Source of the DNA: an uncultured Candidatus Melainabacteria bacterium
Lineage (GTDB): Bacteria; Cyanobacteriota; Vampirovibrionia; Gastranaerophilales; Gastranaerophilaceae
Assembly: GCA_934718085.1 (NCBI GenBank)
Contig: CAKUZL010000003.1
Span: 62,001 to 126,000 of the forward strand
Direction: 5' to 3'
Length of the DNA stretch: 64,000 nucleotides
In this document: piece by piece, positions 42,567 to 50,578 of the stretch
Numbering within the stretch: the stretch's first letter is position 1
Layout of the letters: each line of letters starts with the position of its first letter
Translations under genes and position numbers: made by a program
Notes under the pieces: generated by a model
Databases searched by the model: none
The model's input: only the letters and a program-made list of their open reading frames with translations
Told to the model about the DNA's origin: nothing

Positions 42567-43250
42567 TGCTCCGAAAACGTCTTTATAGATAAATAACGCG
42601 ATAACGATGAAAATTATTCCGCTGAGCTTGATAAGTACGGCGGAATATTTTTGAAATTTTCTGAACCCTTTAAGTACCGAAGCGAACATGCCCGCCAACA
42701 CAACGGGGACGCATTGTCCGAGAGCGAACGAAAACAGCATTAAAAAAGCGGTCTCGGGCTTTTTGGCAATTGTTGCGGCACCGATAATTGCTACGAGCAC
42801 GGGAGACGAGCAAGGAGATGCCGTTAATGCGAAGAAAATCCCGACCAAAAACGGATAGACAATGACGTTCAATCCGTTGTTTTCGGGGATTTTGGTCACA
42901 AAAGCGGGTAGGGTAAAGTTCAAAACGCCGAGCAGACTCAAGCCCAAAACCGTGAGCAAAGAAGCAAACAAAAGCAGTAAAACCGACGAATTTCCGCCCG
43001 CAAAAACGCTGCCTGTCATTGCGCAGACGACGCCGATTATTGCCAATACCGACGAAAGTCCCAAGCAAAACGACAGAAGTTTTAAAAACAGATTTTTTTT
43101 GGTTGAAGATTTATCGACTCCGCAAACGTACGCCAAAATCAACGGTAAAATGCCCAACGTACAGGGCGAAAGCGATGTAATCAACCCTCCCGCAAAGCTT
43201 CCCGCAACGGCGACGGGAACCGATATATTCATTAAATTTTCGCTTATCAT
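42552..43250 (-). CDS. ccdA: CcdA-type cytochrome c biogenesis / thiol-electron transporter
   Basis: The 232-residue protein has six hydrophobic segments and two conserved Pro-Cys sites, C30 in LSPCTLGILP and C147 in ASPCSSPVL. These form the disulfide that carries electrons from cytoplasmic thioredoxin across the membrane. Length and layout fit CcdA, the short form of the DsbD core. Its start overlaps the thioredoxin-like gene by four bases, so the pair forms an extracytoplasmic thiol-reduction module. No cytochrome c assembly genes are nearby. Confidence 0.93.
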   Translation of the reverse strand: MISENLMNISVPVAVAGSFAGGLITSLSPCTLGILPLILAYVCGVDKSSTKKNLFLKLLSFCLGLSSVLAIIGVVCAMTGSVFAGGNSSVLLLLFASLLTVLGLSLLGVLNFTLPAFVTKIPENNGLNVIVYPFLVGIFFALTASPCSSPVLVAIIGAATIAKKPETAFLMLFSFALGQCVPVVLAGMFASVLKGFRKFQKYSAVLIKLSGIIFIVIALFIYKDVFGALIGG

Positions 43251-43636
43251 AACAATTTATCCGCTTTTTGACAAAATTCTTCTTTCGAAAGCGCGCCTTC
43301 CGCACGGGAAACTTCATGTCCGTTTTTGTCGGTAAAAACAGACGTCGGAACAAGATATACATTATATTTCTTTACTTTTTCCTGCACTGATGCGTCCGAA
43401 TTTGTCGCGTTTATTTTTATAACATCGATTTTATCTTTATATAATTCTTTGACTTCGTCGGCGACGGGTGCAAAACGCTTGCATTCACCGCACATCGGCG
43501 ACGAGAAAATATATACCGCCGGGCGTCCGTCAGCTGCCACGGCCTCGTTTTGAACGTTTCCTCCGAAATGCGAAATCGCCGCATATATCGCCAACGGGAC
43601 TATAAAAATTAATCCTGCTATAATTTTGTTTTTCAT
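43247..43636 (-). CDS. Membrane-anchored thioredoxin-like protein
   Basis: The 129-residue protein has an N-terminal membrane segment (about residues 4-21) and a thioredoxin fold with active site CGEC at 49-52 in FSSPMCGECKRF and the cis-Pro in YLVPTSVF near 95. It should be tethered on the outer side of the cytoplasmic membrane and be reduced by the CcdA protein encoded immediately downstream. AGAGG precedes the ATG. Confidence 0.93.
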   Translation of the reverse strand: MKNKIIAGLIFIVPLAIYAAISHFGGNVQNEAVAADGRPAVYIFSSPMCGECKRFAPVADEVKELYKDKIDVIKINATNSDASVQEKVKKYNVYLVPTSVFTDKNGHEVSRAEGALSKEEFCQKADKLL

Positions 43637-43721
43637 TGATACACCTCTGCTTTCAACAAGGTAAATAATACCTTCCCTACACGCAAATTATATCGTACGA
43701 AAGGATAATTTAAAAGTCCGG

Positions 43722-43892
43722 TTACAAATCTTCGGGAAGAAAAAACGGCTCTTTTTCAATAGCTTTCCTGATTTTGGACGCCTCTTTGCCGCTTTTTGCC
43801 AAAAGAAAAAATTTTTCCGCTACCGCAAATACGTCTTCCGTGCACATTCTGATTAATCTTCGTCCCTTTTTGTTTTCAATGATTTTTGCCAT
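43722..43892 (-). CDS. Small basic protein, unknown
   Basis: I take the ATG at 43892 (56 residues), which has GGGAG at good spacing. A longer version from a TTG at 43991 lacks a ribosome binding site. The protein is basic and helical: MAKIIENKKGRRLIRM, then a hydrophobic FAVAEKFFLLAK helix and a charged SKIRKAIEKE segment. No family is recognised. Confidence 0.65.
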   Translation of the reverse strand: MAKIIENKKGRRLIRMCTEDVFAVAEKFFLLAKSGKEASKIRKAIEKEPFFLPEDL

Positions 43893-44076
43893 AACGTGTC
43901 TCCCAACGTTACCAATATACACCGATTTTAATGCGTTTTCACCCTTTATAAGATTTATAACCCGTGATTCAAATTTAAACCCGTAGTTCAATTTGTTTTG
44001 CCGAACCGGGTAATTTTAAATTTTTGGTAAACATAGACAATATATTTGCAGAGAAAAGAAAGATGAGGAACGAAAA

Positions 44077-44922
44077 ATGAATTCTATCGTATTGACCGCA
44101 CCGAAATCAAATCTTAAAAATTTTGAACAGTTATTTATCGAAATGACTTCATATTCGCTTGATTACAACCCGTCAGGCATGCCGGCGTCAAGAATGAAAA
44201 AACTTTCGAAAAGCGAGTATATGTCGTTCGAAAAAATCAGAACCTCGTTTTCGGAGCTAAAAGGCAATAAAATTAAGTATATTCATCTTTGCGGCGCGGA
44301 ACCGATGCTTCATCCCGAATTCAATTCGATTTTGCGCTATTGTCTTAAGCATGCCTCAACCGTCATTCACACCCACGGATACAGCATTAACGATAAAAAA
44401 GCCGGATTTTTCGCAAAAGTCGAGAAAGAGAATTCTTACGGAAATGAAATTGTCGTCGCGTTAAAGCTTTCTCACTACGACGAACGCAAAAACGACGATT
44501 ACATGGGGCGCGGCACCTGGCGAAAAATCGTCCATGCCTTGTGCTCGCTTCAAAAAAACGGATATACTCCCGTTGTGTCCGTCGTAAATCACGAAAATAT
44601 CGACGAAGAAGTTCTGAAAAACAAGTATTTTGCCATGTTTAACCAAACGGGAATTTCTTCCGAAAACATGATGTTCAAAATCGTTCCCGATTCGGCATGC
44701 CTAGGCGAGTTTGACGCAAAACGAGAATACATTAATACGGATTGTTGCAAATCAAGAACCCTCGGACTCACGGGGATTTACAACTGTCCGTTTGCGACTT
44801 CGGACTACAGATGTTATTCCGGCGCGGATTTCAACGACTTTTCAAAGCATGCCAATTTGGAGCTTTCACCGTGTTTGGCATGTATGCAAAACGACATGTC
44901 TATGATGACTTTGAGCGTATAG
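44077..44922 (+). CDS. Radical-SAM-like protein lacking the cluster cysteines
   Basis: The 281-residue protein reads like a radical SAM core: an E-x-T strand at 22-24, the sequence SLDYNPSG at 27-34 exactly where CxxxCxxC should be, KKLSKSEYMSFEKI, then IHLCGAEPMLHPEFNSIL at 69-86 equivalent to the GGEP motif. All three cluster cysteines are replaced (S27, N31, G34) at conserved spacing. C-terminal cysteines (208, 223, 224, 237, 246, 266, 269) remain and could hold an auxiliary cluster. It probably cannot cleave SAM in the usual way. The frame is intact and has a GAGGAA ribosome binding site. Confidence 0.65.
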   Translation: MNSIVLTAPKSNLKNFEQLFIEMTSYSLDYNPSGMPASRMKKLSKSEYMSFEKIRTSFSELKGNKIKYIHLCGAEPMLHPEFNSILRYCLKHASTVIHTHGYSINDKKAGFFAKVEKENSYGNEIVVALKLSHYDERKNDDYMGRGTWRKIVHALCSLQKNGYTPVVSVVNHENIDEEVLKNKYFAMFNQTGISSENMMFKIVPDSACLGEFDAKREYINTDCCKSRTLGLTGIYNCPFATSDYRCYSGADFNDFSKHANLELSPCLACMQNDMSMMTLSV

Positions 44923-45051
44923 AGATGTTTTATTAAGTTTTGTAACGTAATTTTTTTACCGAGTATGGAGCGAAAAATCCCGATATAATTGAGTATAGCG
45001 CATTTCTTTAAAAAGGCTTCAAAAAATATATACAAAATATTTCATTAAAAA

Positions 45052-45084
45052 GGCAATTTTTTAAAGCGTCATGTTTTTATATAA
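45052..45084 (+). promoter_or_regulatory. GGCAAT-N21-ATATAA promoter-like element, copy 2
   Basis: AAAAAGGCAATTTTT is followed 21 bases after GGCAAT by ATATAA within TTTTATATAAG, 45 bases before the start of the coiled-coil protein gene. The two blocks and their spacing match the copy at 8195-8227. Confidence 0.5.
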
Positions 45085-45129
45085 GTAAGAGGTCGATAAA
45101 AGAAACAGACGAAAGTCGGGAGAACACAA

Positions 45130-45690
45130 ATGGGCTTATACTTGGCAAAACAATTAAGGTTATATCAGCTGTACAACGTTAAGAGAGAAATCGAGCGTAA
45201 GCAGCTTGAGATGAACCAACAGATGACCGATTTGATGAATTATAACTCGGCAATATCAGACGGGTTTATAGCTCCCGATGAATTTGTGTCACTTTGCAGT
45301 AATCCGCTTCTTGCAACAAGAGCTGCGGGGTTTGCGGTTAATTTCTCGCAATCGCTTAATCCTGCGGTAATCCAACCGTATATTCAAAAAGCAAGTATGA
45401 CGGCAATGTATCAGGCAGCTGCTTTGGGTCAGGTTTTCAAAAATAATCCTCAATACGCACAGTCACAAATGCCTCAATTTGATACTAACTATTGTTTGTC
45501 CAATGCGGTTGAAATGGTTAAAAACATTATGATTAAGCAAGAAGGTCAGTTGATGAGTAAACTTCAATCGAGAATGGATCAGGAAAAAATCGCTCTCGAA
45601 ACGCAAGCTAAAAAGGTCGATGAAGAAATTAACAGCCTTAAAGAAGCAATTGATAATAACGCAAAAGACTCGGTAGTTAAATACTCGTAA
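45130..45690 (+). CDS. Helical coiled-coil protein, unknown
   Basis: The 186-residue protein is predominantly helical: an N-terminal coiled segment (residues about 10-38, with REIERKQLEMNQQM), a central Ala/Gln/Asn-rich part and a C-terminal coiled coil (about 150-178, RMDQEKIALETQAKKVDEEINSL preceding the tail). There is no signal peptide, membrane segment or enzymatic motif. The shape recalls secreted or structural helical proteins, but I cannot assign a family. A GGGAG site precedes the ATG, and the gene has its own promoter-like element and terminator. Confidence 0.75.
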   Translation: MGLYLAKQLRLYQLYNVKREIERKQLEMNQQMTDLMNYNSAISDGFIAPDEFVSLCSNPLLATRAAGFAVNFSQSLNPAVIQPYIQKASMTAMYQAAALGQVFKNNPQYAQSQMPQFDTNYCLSNAVEMVKNIMIKQEGQLMSKLQSRMDQEKIALETQAKKVDEEINSLKEAIDNNAKDSVVKYS

Positions 45691-45706
45691 TAAAAATTGA
45701 ACACAT

Positions 45707-45735
45707 AAAGCTCCTGCCCTCGGGCGGGGCTTTTG
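45707..45735 (+). terminator. Terminator after the coiled-coil gene
   Basis: The arms AAGCTCCTGCCC and GGGCGGGGCTT pair with G-U wobbles and are followed by TTTTG. Confidence 0.7.
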
Positions 45736-45988
45736 TTATGTATTGTTTTTTAGTGCCTGCAATAACTTACGCCGCAATAACGTTTTGTCGAACATTTGAA
45801 TTAACGGTTTATTATTCGGAAAATACTGTACGAAGCAATCGTATCGAAACTCGTGTTATTTCGTTATTCGAAGACTGTTTATAACTTTTTATTGTCGCAG
45901 CTGCAAAGTTGAGACTGTTTTGCACTCGAGAAAACCGCTGCCGTTATCCGTTCGACAACGACAACCGACTATATTATATGCCCGGGCG
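45736..45988. other. Intergenic, nothing recognised
   Basis: This 253-base gap between convergent genes contains no frame with a ribosome binding site and no RNA gene or repeat that I can identify. Confidence 0.5.
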
Positions 45989-46474
45989 CTATTCTATCGA
46001 CTGAGGTTCGGAAACGTTAATTTTATCGGGCTTAACCGGCTCGGGAACAGGCGCTTCGGGCTCTTGTTCCTTAGGTTCGGTTACCGTTGTATCCTCATTA
46101 TTTTCTTTATATTCCGTAAATTCGTTTTCACTGTCTTTATCAATATATGTCGATTCGGTTTGTTCTTCCGCGCGAGAGTTGTTATAAATTCCGTCGTCAT
46201 CGTTTTTGATTTCTTTCAAACTCGAATCAACCGAAGCTGCCCCGTATGTTTCGGTTTCAGAGTTCATGTTGTCCGGGAAATTAAGATTTGGCGAACAAAT
46301 TTTCAAAAACAAATCTAGCGCAAAAAACGTTACGACAAACACCGTTACAAAAATTAACAACAACTTCTTCCAAAAAGGCAGACATCTAAGCTTTTGAAAC
46401 AAATTTCGGGGCGATTGTTCGTTCCCCGCGTGATTTTGTCTTTTCAGTTCGTTTTCTATATATTTAACCGTCAT
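45989..46474 (-). CDS. Single-pass membrane protein with acidic Pro/Glu-rich tail, unknown
   Basis: I take the ATG at 46474 (161 residues), preceded by GAGG and overlapping the HEAT gene stop. A basic cytoplasmic N-terminus of about 36 residues precedes one membrane helix (about 37-60, LLLIFVTVFVVTFFALDLFL). A long acidic, low-complexity exterior tail follows, ending in Glu/Pro repeats (EPKEQEPEAPVPEPVKP). Such tails are often extended linkers in the envelope. Function unknown; its position suggests it works with the HEAT-repeat protein. Confidence 0.75.
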   Translation of the reverse strand: MTVKYIENELKRQNHAGNEQSPRNLFQKLRCLPFWKKLLLIFVTVFVVTFFALDLFLKICSPNLNFPDNMNSETETYGAASVDSSLKEIKNDDDGIYNNSRAEEQTESTYIDKDSENEFTEYKENNEDTTVTEPKEQEPEAPVPEPVKPDKINVSEPQSIE

Positions 46475-47423
46475 CTTCTTCCTCGGCACGTTCTATCTCA
46501 AGCATTATCTCCTTTGCGGAAGCCGCAAGCCTTGCGGAGGTTGTGCTTTCAATGATATTTTTAATATAGTCCTTATCTTTTATATTGTAAAGAGCTATCA
46601 ACGCATTTTTTACAACCTCGTCGGATTTGTCGTTCAAAGCATTGTAAATTAATATTTCGGCATTGTCGTCGCCGATTTCGGATAACGCTTCGATAGCCTT
46701 TATTCTGACCTGCTCGGAATCGTCGTTCAAAGAATTTTTTAAAGCGTTAAAAACTCTGTCATTGTTGGGATTAAGCTTATTTAAAGCTTCTATGACTTTT
46801 TCTTTTAAGAACGAAAACTTACTTTCGAGTTTTTTCTTTGTTTCAAGAATTCTCACAAGCGATTCTACCGCCTGAACGTCGCCCAACAGACCGAGTGCAA
46901 ACGCCACGGATTCTTTTATGTAGACGGAATGTTCGGTTTCGTCCTCAAGAACGTCAACAAGCGGCATGACGGCATATTTATCGCCGATTTTTCCGAGTGC
47001 TTCGGCGCAACTTAAGCGAACCTTGTAATTTTCGTTTTTGTCGTTGAGGCAATAAATCAAAGAGTTTACGGCTGACGAGTCTTTTATGTTTGCCAAAATT
47101 TTGACGGCATTTACTTTTATTTGATTTATAATATCGAAATCAAGAATTTTGGCGCGGTGTTTACCCTTCAAAAGCAGGGTATCTACAAGCACGGGGACAC
47201 TGAGCGGACTTTTGTACTCGTTCATTTTTTTCAGCAAATAATTCAAAACCCGATAATCGTTGCTTATCGAGAAAAGGTAGTTTACCGTCAATATTCGGTT
47301 TTCGTCCGATTGCCTCTCCAAAACGCAACCGATTTTGGAAATTATCGACTGCGCATCGTCGGTTCTGTTGATTAAACAGTCCTTAGCAATCTGTTCGAAA
47401 TTCGGTTGTAGTTCTTCAGCCAT
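46464..47423 (-). CDS. HEAT-repeat protein
   Basis: The 319-residue protein is made of about seven helical pairs of the HEAT/PBS-lyase type. Recurrent units include VKILANIKDSSAVNSLIYCL, CAEALGKIGDKYAVMPLVDVL, VAFALGLLGDVQAVESLVRIL and AIEALSEIGDDNAEILIYNAL. Such proteins act as scaffolds; in cyanobacteria related proteins attach bilins to phycobiliproteins, but nothing here suggests that. It ends in an acidic tail. It is transcribed with pheS, a 190-residue protein and the downstream membrane protein. Confidence 0.88.
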   Translation of the reverse strand: MAEELQPNFEQIAKDCLINRTDDAQSIISKIGCVLERQSDENRILTVNYLFSISNDYRVLNYLLKKMNEYKSPLSVPVLVDTLLLKGKHRAKILDFDIINQIKVNAVKILANIKDSSAVNSLIYCLNDKNENYKVRLSCAEALGKIGDKYAVMPLVDVLEDETEHSVYIKESVAFALGLLGDVQAVESLVRILETKKKLESKFSFLKEKVIEALNKLNPNNDRVFNALKNSLNDDSEQVRIKAIEALSEIGDDNAEILIYNALNDKSDEVVKNALIALYNIKDKDYIKNIIESTTSARLAASAKEIMLEIERAEEEDDG

Positions 47424-47461
47424 TTTGCACCCCGATTATTGAGGAAATTGTATACGAAACA

Positions 47462-48034
47462 TTATAAATCCGCAAGCAAATCAAGATTTTTGTTTTCGAC
47501 CGCGGACATAATTAATTTGTATGCCTCGTCGACGGTTTTGTTCATCGTGAAATTCTCGGGAATTATAAGCATATCGGTAGTTTCGGTGTTTATAAATCCT
47601 TCGTTTTGAACGACAAAATCTCTGTAAATATTTGTAACGTCGACCATGTCATCGGGTAAAGAAATATTAAGATTGTAATATTTTAAATCCGATAGAAACG
47701 CGTCGATGAATTCGAGGTTAAAATCGGAGTATTCGGCGGGATTGTACGCCGCGAGGGATTGTTCGTCAAGGTTGATAAACGGATTGTTTTCGATTTTGCA
47801 ACCCGGCAAATTTGTTTTTAAATATTTTGCCCAAGCGAGACATCCTTTGTGGAAGTAATAGTTGTTCAGGAGCAATTTGACGAGACTTTTTGCGCATGAA
47901 TTAAAATAAAGTTTTTTGCGTTTATACGAAGGCATGCTTTCAATGTTTCTGCGAACTCCGTACACGAAAGGAGCGGCGTTGGTGAACAAATCGCCGATTC
48001 CGGGGTCAAAAGATGCGATATTTTCGGTTTTCAT
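47462..48034 (-). CDS. Protein of unknown function between pheS and the HEAT gene
   Basis: The 190-residue protein begins one base after the pheS stop, with a GGAG site inside the pheS end. It is mixed alpha/beta by pattern, with a Lys/Tyr-rich N-terminal third (SYKRKKLYFNSCAKSLVKLLLNN), acidic central parts (YSDFNLEFIDAFLSDL) and a C-terminal helix. No membrane segment, signal peptide or family motif is recognised. Confidence 0.75.
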   Translation of the reverse strand: MKTENIASFDPGIGDLFTNAAPFVYGVRRNIESMPSYKRKKLYFNSCAKSLVKLLLNNYYFHKGCLAWAKYLKTNLPGCKIENNPFINLDEQSLAAYNPAEYSDFNLEFIDAFLSDLKYYNLNISLPDDMVDVTNIYRDFVVQNEGFINTETTDMLIIPENFTMNKTVDEAYKLIMSAVENKNLDLLADL

Positions 48035-48035
48035 G

Positions 48036-49082
48036 TTATTTAACTCCGTCGAATTGTGATAAGAATCTTAAATCGTTGTTGAAAAACAGTCTGATGTCGT
48101 CAATTGCGTACTTGAGCATGGTCATACGTTCGATACCGGTTCCGAAAGCAAATCCCGAGTATTTTTCGGGGTCGATGCCGCAATTTTTGAGAACGTTTAC
48201 GTGAACCATTCCGGCACCGAGAACTTCGAGCCAACCGGTTCCGGAACATACTCTGCAACCTTTTCCGTTACATAAAATACATTGAACGTCGACTTCGACG
48301 CTGGGTTCGGTGAACGGGAAGAAGCTGCTTCTGAGCCTTGTCGGGCGTTCCCCTCCGAAATATATGTTTACGAATTCGTTCAGAGTTCCTTTGAGGTCGG
48401 CAAGCGTGATGCCTTCGTCAATCAAAAGACCTTCGATTTGGTGGAACATGTTGCTTTTGCGCGCGCTGACCGATTCGCAGCGATAAACTCTTCCCGGCGA
48501 AATGACGCGAATGGGAGGCTTTTGAGAAAGCATCGTTCTTATTTGAGAGTTTGAAGTTTGACTTCTCAAAATTACATTGGGCGCAATTTCCGAAAAGAAC
48601 GTGTCCTGCATATCTCTTGCGGGGTGTTCGGGCGGGAAATTGAGCATGTCGAAATTTATATACTCGGTTTCTGTTTCGGGGGAATTTTCGGGTTTAACTA
48701 TCGAATACCCCATGCCCTTAAAAATTTCGGTAATTTCGTTTGTTGCGACCGTCAGAGGGTGAAGTTTTCCGTGCGGAACGTAATCGGAAGGCATCGTGAT
48801 GTCTACAAATTCGGATTGTAACTTTTCGTTACGTTCTTTCGTCAAAATTTCTTCGCGCTTTTGATTGAGAATGGACTCAAGTTCGCCCGAAACTTTGTTT
48901 AAATAAGCTCCGAAAGACTTTTTCTCTTCGAGCGACAAATCTTTAAGATTTTTCTTTAAATTGCTCAACTCGCTTTTTCTTGAAAGATATTTATTTTTGA
49001 TTTCGTCCAACTGAAGCGAGTTTTGGGCGTTTTTAATTTCCGTTGACGCCGCGTTATATATTTTTTCGGTTAATTCTTTCAT
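48036..49082 (-). CDS. pheS: Phenylalanyl-tRNA synthetase alpha subunit
   Basis: The 348-residue class II synthetase subunit has an N-terminal coiled coil of about 85 residues that binds tRNA. The catalytic core contains HPLTVATNEITEIF, NFPPEHPARDMQDTFF near 147-162, LRSQTSNSQIR, GRVYRCE, FHQIEGLLID and FPFTEPSVEVDVQC, and the C-terminal GFAFGTGIERM is motif 3. A GGAGGA site precedes the ATG. pheT is not adjacent; instead three proteins of unknown or structural function follow. Confidence 0.97.
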   Translation of the reverse strand: MKELTEKIYNAASTEIKNAQNSLQLDEIKNKYLSRKSELSNLKKNLKDLSLEEKKSFGAYLNKVSGELESILNQKREEILTKERNEKLQSEFVDITMPSDYVPHGKLHPLTVATNEITEIFKGMGYSIVKPENSPETETEYINFDMLNFPPEHPARDMQDTFFSEIAPNVILRSQTSNSQIRTMLSQKPPIRVISPGRVYRCESVSARKSNMFHQIEGLLIDEGITLADLKGTLNEFVNIYFGGERPTRLRSSFFPFTEPSVEVDVQCILCNGKGCRVCSGTGWLEVLGAGMVHVNVLKNCGIDPEKYSGFAFGTGIERMTMLKYAIDDIRLFFNNDLRFLSQFDGVK

Positions 49083-49206
49083 GTCTTCCTCCGAACGGTT
49101 ACAAAATGATTATACGACAAAAAAATTATAAAAGCGGTTATTTGCAAAAAAAAAGAAATCGAGGTATCATCATCAATGTAAAACAGTGCGAAGGAAGATT
49201 TCCGAA

Positions 49207-49554
49207 ATGGCAAATTACAACAACACAATACCTGTCGAAGTTTATATTTTGACTGCCGATAACGACATAAAAGGAACGGTTCACGTTTCCGAATACACCA
49301 ACAGCAATCGCGAATTGACCGATTTGCTTAACGACACGGGAAAAAGATTTTTGGCGGTTACAAATGCCGAAATTATCCCGCGAAATTCGTCGGCTCCGCC
49401 GAGAAAATACGACTTTTTGGAAGTTCACATGGACTGCATTCAGCTGGTTCATCCTTCGACACAGGTCGTTTTCAAAGAATTCGCAAAGGCGCAGGAAGAT
49501 ATCGCAAGATTTCGCGAGTTGCGCCAAAAATTGAACCAAACAAAACCTTTCTAA
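49207..49554 (+). CDS. Small conserved-looking protein, unknown
   Basis: The ATG at 49207 gives 115 residues; a GTG at 49186 is an alternative. AAGGA lies about 12 bases upstream. The sequence looks like a compact beta-rich domain: VEVYILTADNDIKGTVHVSE, KRFLAVTNAEIIP, YDFLEVHMDCIQLVHP, then a C-terminal helix (KEFAKAQEDIARFRELRQKL). The pattern resembles small PilZ-like or Sm-like barrels, but I cannot assign it. It is four bases upstream of the GT9 gene. Confidence 0.75.
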   Translation: MANYNNTIPVEVYILTADNDIKGTVHVSEYTNSNRELTDLLNDTGKRFLAVTNAEIIPRNSSAPPRKYDFLEVHMDCIQLVHPSTQVVFKEFAKAQEDIARFRELRQKLNQTKPF

Positions 49555-49558
49555 TGTT

Positions 49559-50551
49559 ATGTCAAAAAAAATTTTATTAATAAATTTTGGCGGAATCGGG
49601 GACGAAATTTTGTTTTTGCCTGTCGTTTCCGCTTTAAAAAGCAAATTTTCGGATTGCGAAATCACGCTTTGCACGGAACCGCGAGCAAAGTGCGTTAAAA
49701 GTTTGTCTAAAGATATTGATTACATAATAACCGCAGACATAAAAGGCAAACATAAGTATTTCGAACTTATCAAACTTTACTTTAAAATGCTCTTCGGAGG
49801 CTACGATGCGGTATTTTCGAGCGGTTCAAACAAATTAATCCCTATTTTACTGTTTTTGTCGGGAATTAAAAAACGAGTCGGCTTTTCAAACGGCTCTTTT
49901 TCGGATAAGTTGCTGACACGTGCCGTTTCTCTGAACAAAAATCGTTACGCCGCAAAAATGTATTTCGAGCTCGTAAAGGACGAAACCCTCTCGGAATTTG
50001 AAAACCCGAAAATCGAAGCGGACAAACTCTCCGGGCTTGACGATTGCATTTTGATTCATCCGGGAGTCAGCCTGATGAGCATAAAAAAAGGAATTTACAA
50101 AAACGTCGATCCCTCGATTTTGCAGACGGTTATTCTCGAATTGTTAAGAAATAATAAGAGAGTCGTTCTGGCAGGCGGTCCCGACGATGCCGAAATTATC
50201 TCAAAAATTCTCGAAAACAAAGAGATTTGCGATAATCCGCTTTTTCTTGATTATTACGGAAAGACAAAAAATATTTTTGACCTTGCAACGTTGTTTAACA
50301 GCGTAAAACTTATATTTTGCTGCGACTCTGCGCCTTTTCACATTGCCGCCGCGCTTAACAAAAATACCGTGGTGTTTTTCGGTCCGACCGATGAGAAAAA
50401 ATTGGTTCCCGAAAACAAAAACGTTGCTATTTTGACCGCAAAGTGCGATTGCAGACCCTGCTTGTGGGATAAGCGGCAAGTAAACTGCAACGATAATTTT
50501 TGCCTGAATATTTCTGCGGAAGAAATTTTGGCGGAAATCAACAGGTTTTGA
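49559..50551 (+). CDS. Glycosyltransferase family 9 (heptosyltransferase-like)
   Basis: The 330-residue GT-B protein begins ILLINFGGIGDEILFLPVVSALK, the acceptor-side motif of ADP-heptose:LPS heptosyltransferases. The C-terminal nucleotide-sugar half contains ILIHPGV, VVLAGGPDD, and LIFCCDSAPFHIAAALNKNTVVFFGPTDEK near 259-288. The sugar may be a heptose or another hexose in a surface glycan. It lacks its own Shine-Dalgarno and is probably coupled to the upstream gene. An outer membrane or capsule-like glycan is implied. Confidence 0.88.
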   Translation: MSKKILLINFGGIGDEILFLPVVSALKSKFSDCEITLCTEPRAKCVKSLSKDIDYIITADIKGKHKYFELIKLYFKMLFGGYDAVFSSGSNKLIPILLFLSGIKKRVGFSNGSFSDKLLTRAVSLNKNRYAAKMYFELVKDETLSEFENPKIEADKLSGLDDCILIHPGVSLMSIKKGIYKNVDPSILQTVILELLRNNKRVVLAGGPDDAEIISKILENKEICDNPLFLDYYGKTKNIFDLATLFNSVKLIFCCDSAPFHIAAALNKNTVVFFGPTDEKKLVPENKNVAILTAKCDCRPCLWDKRQVNCNDNFCLNISAEEILAEINRF

Positions 50552-50578
50552 CGATTTGTGATAGAATAAGTTCGAGCT

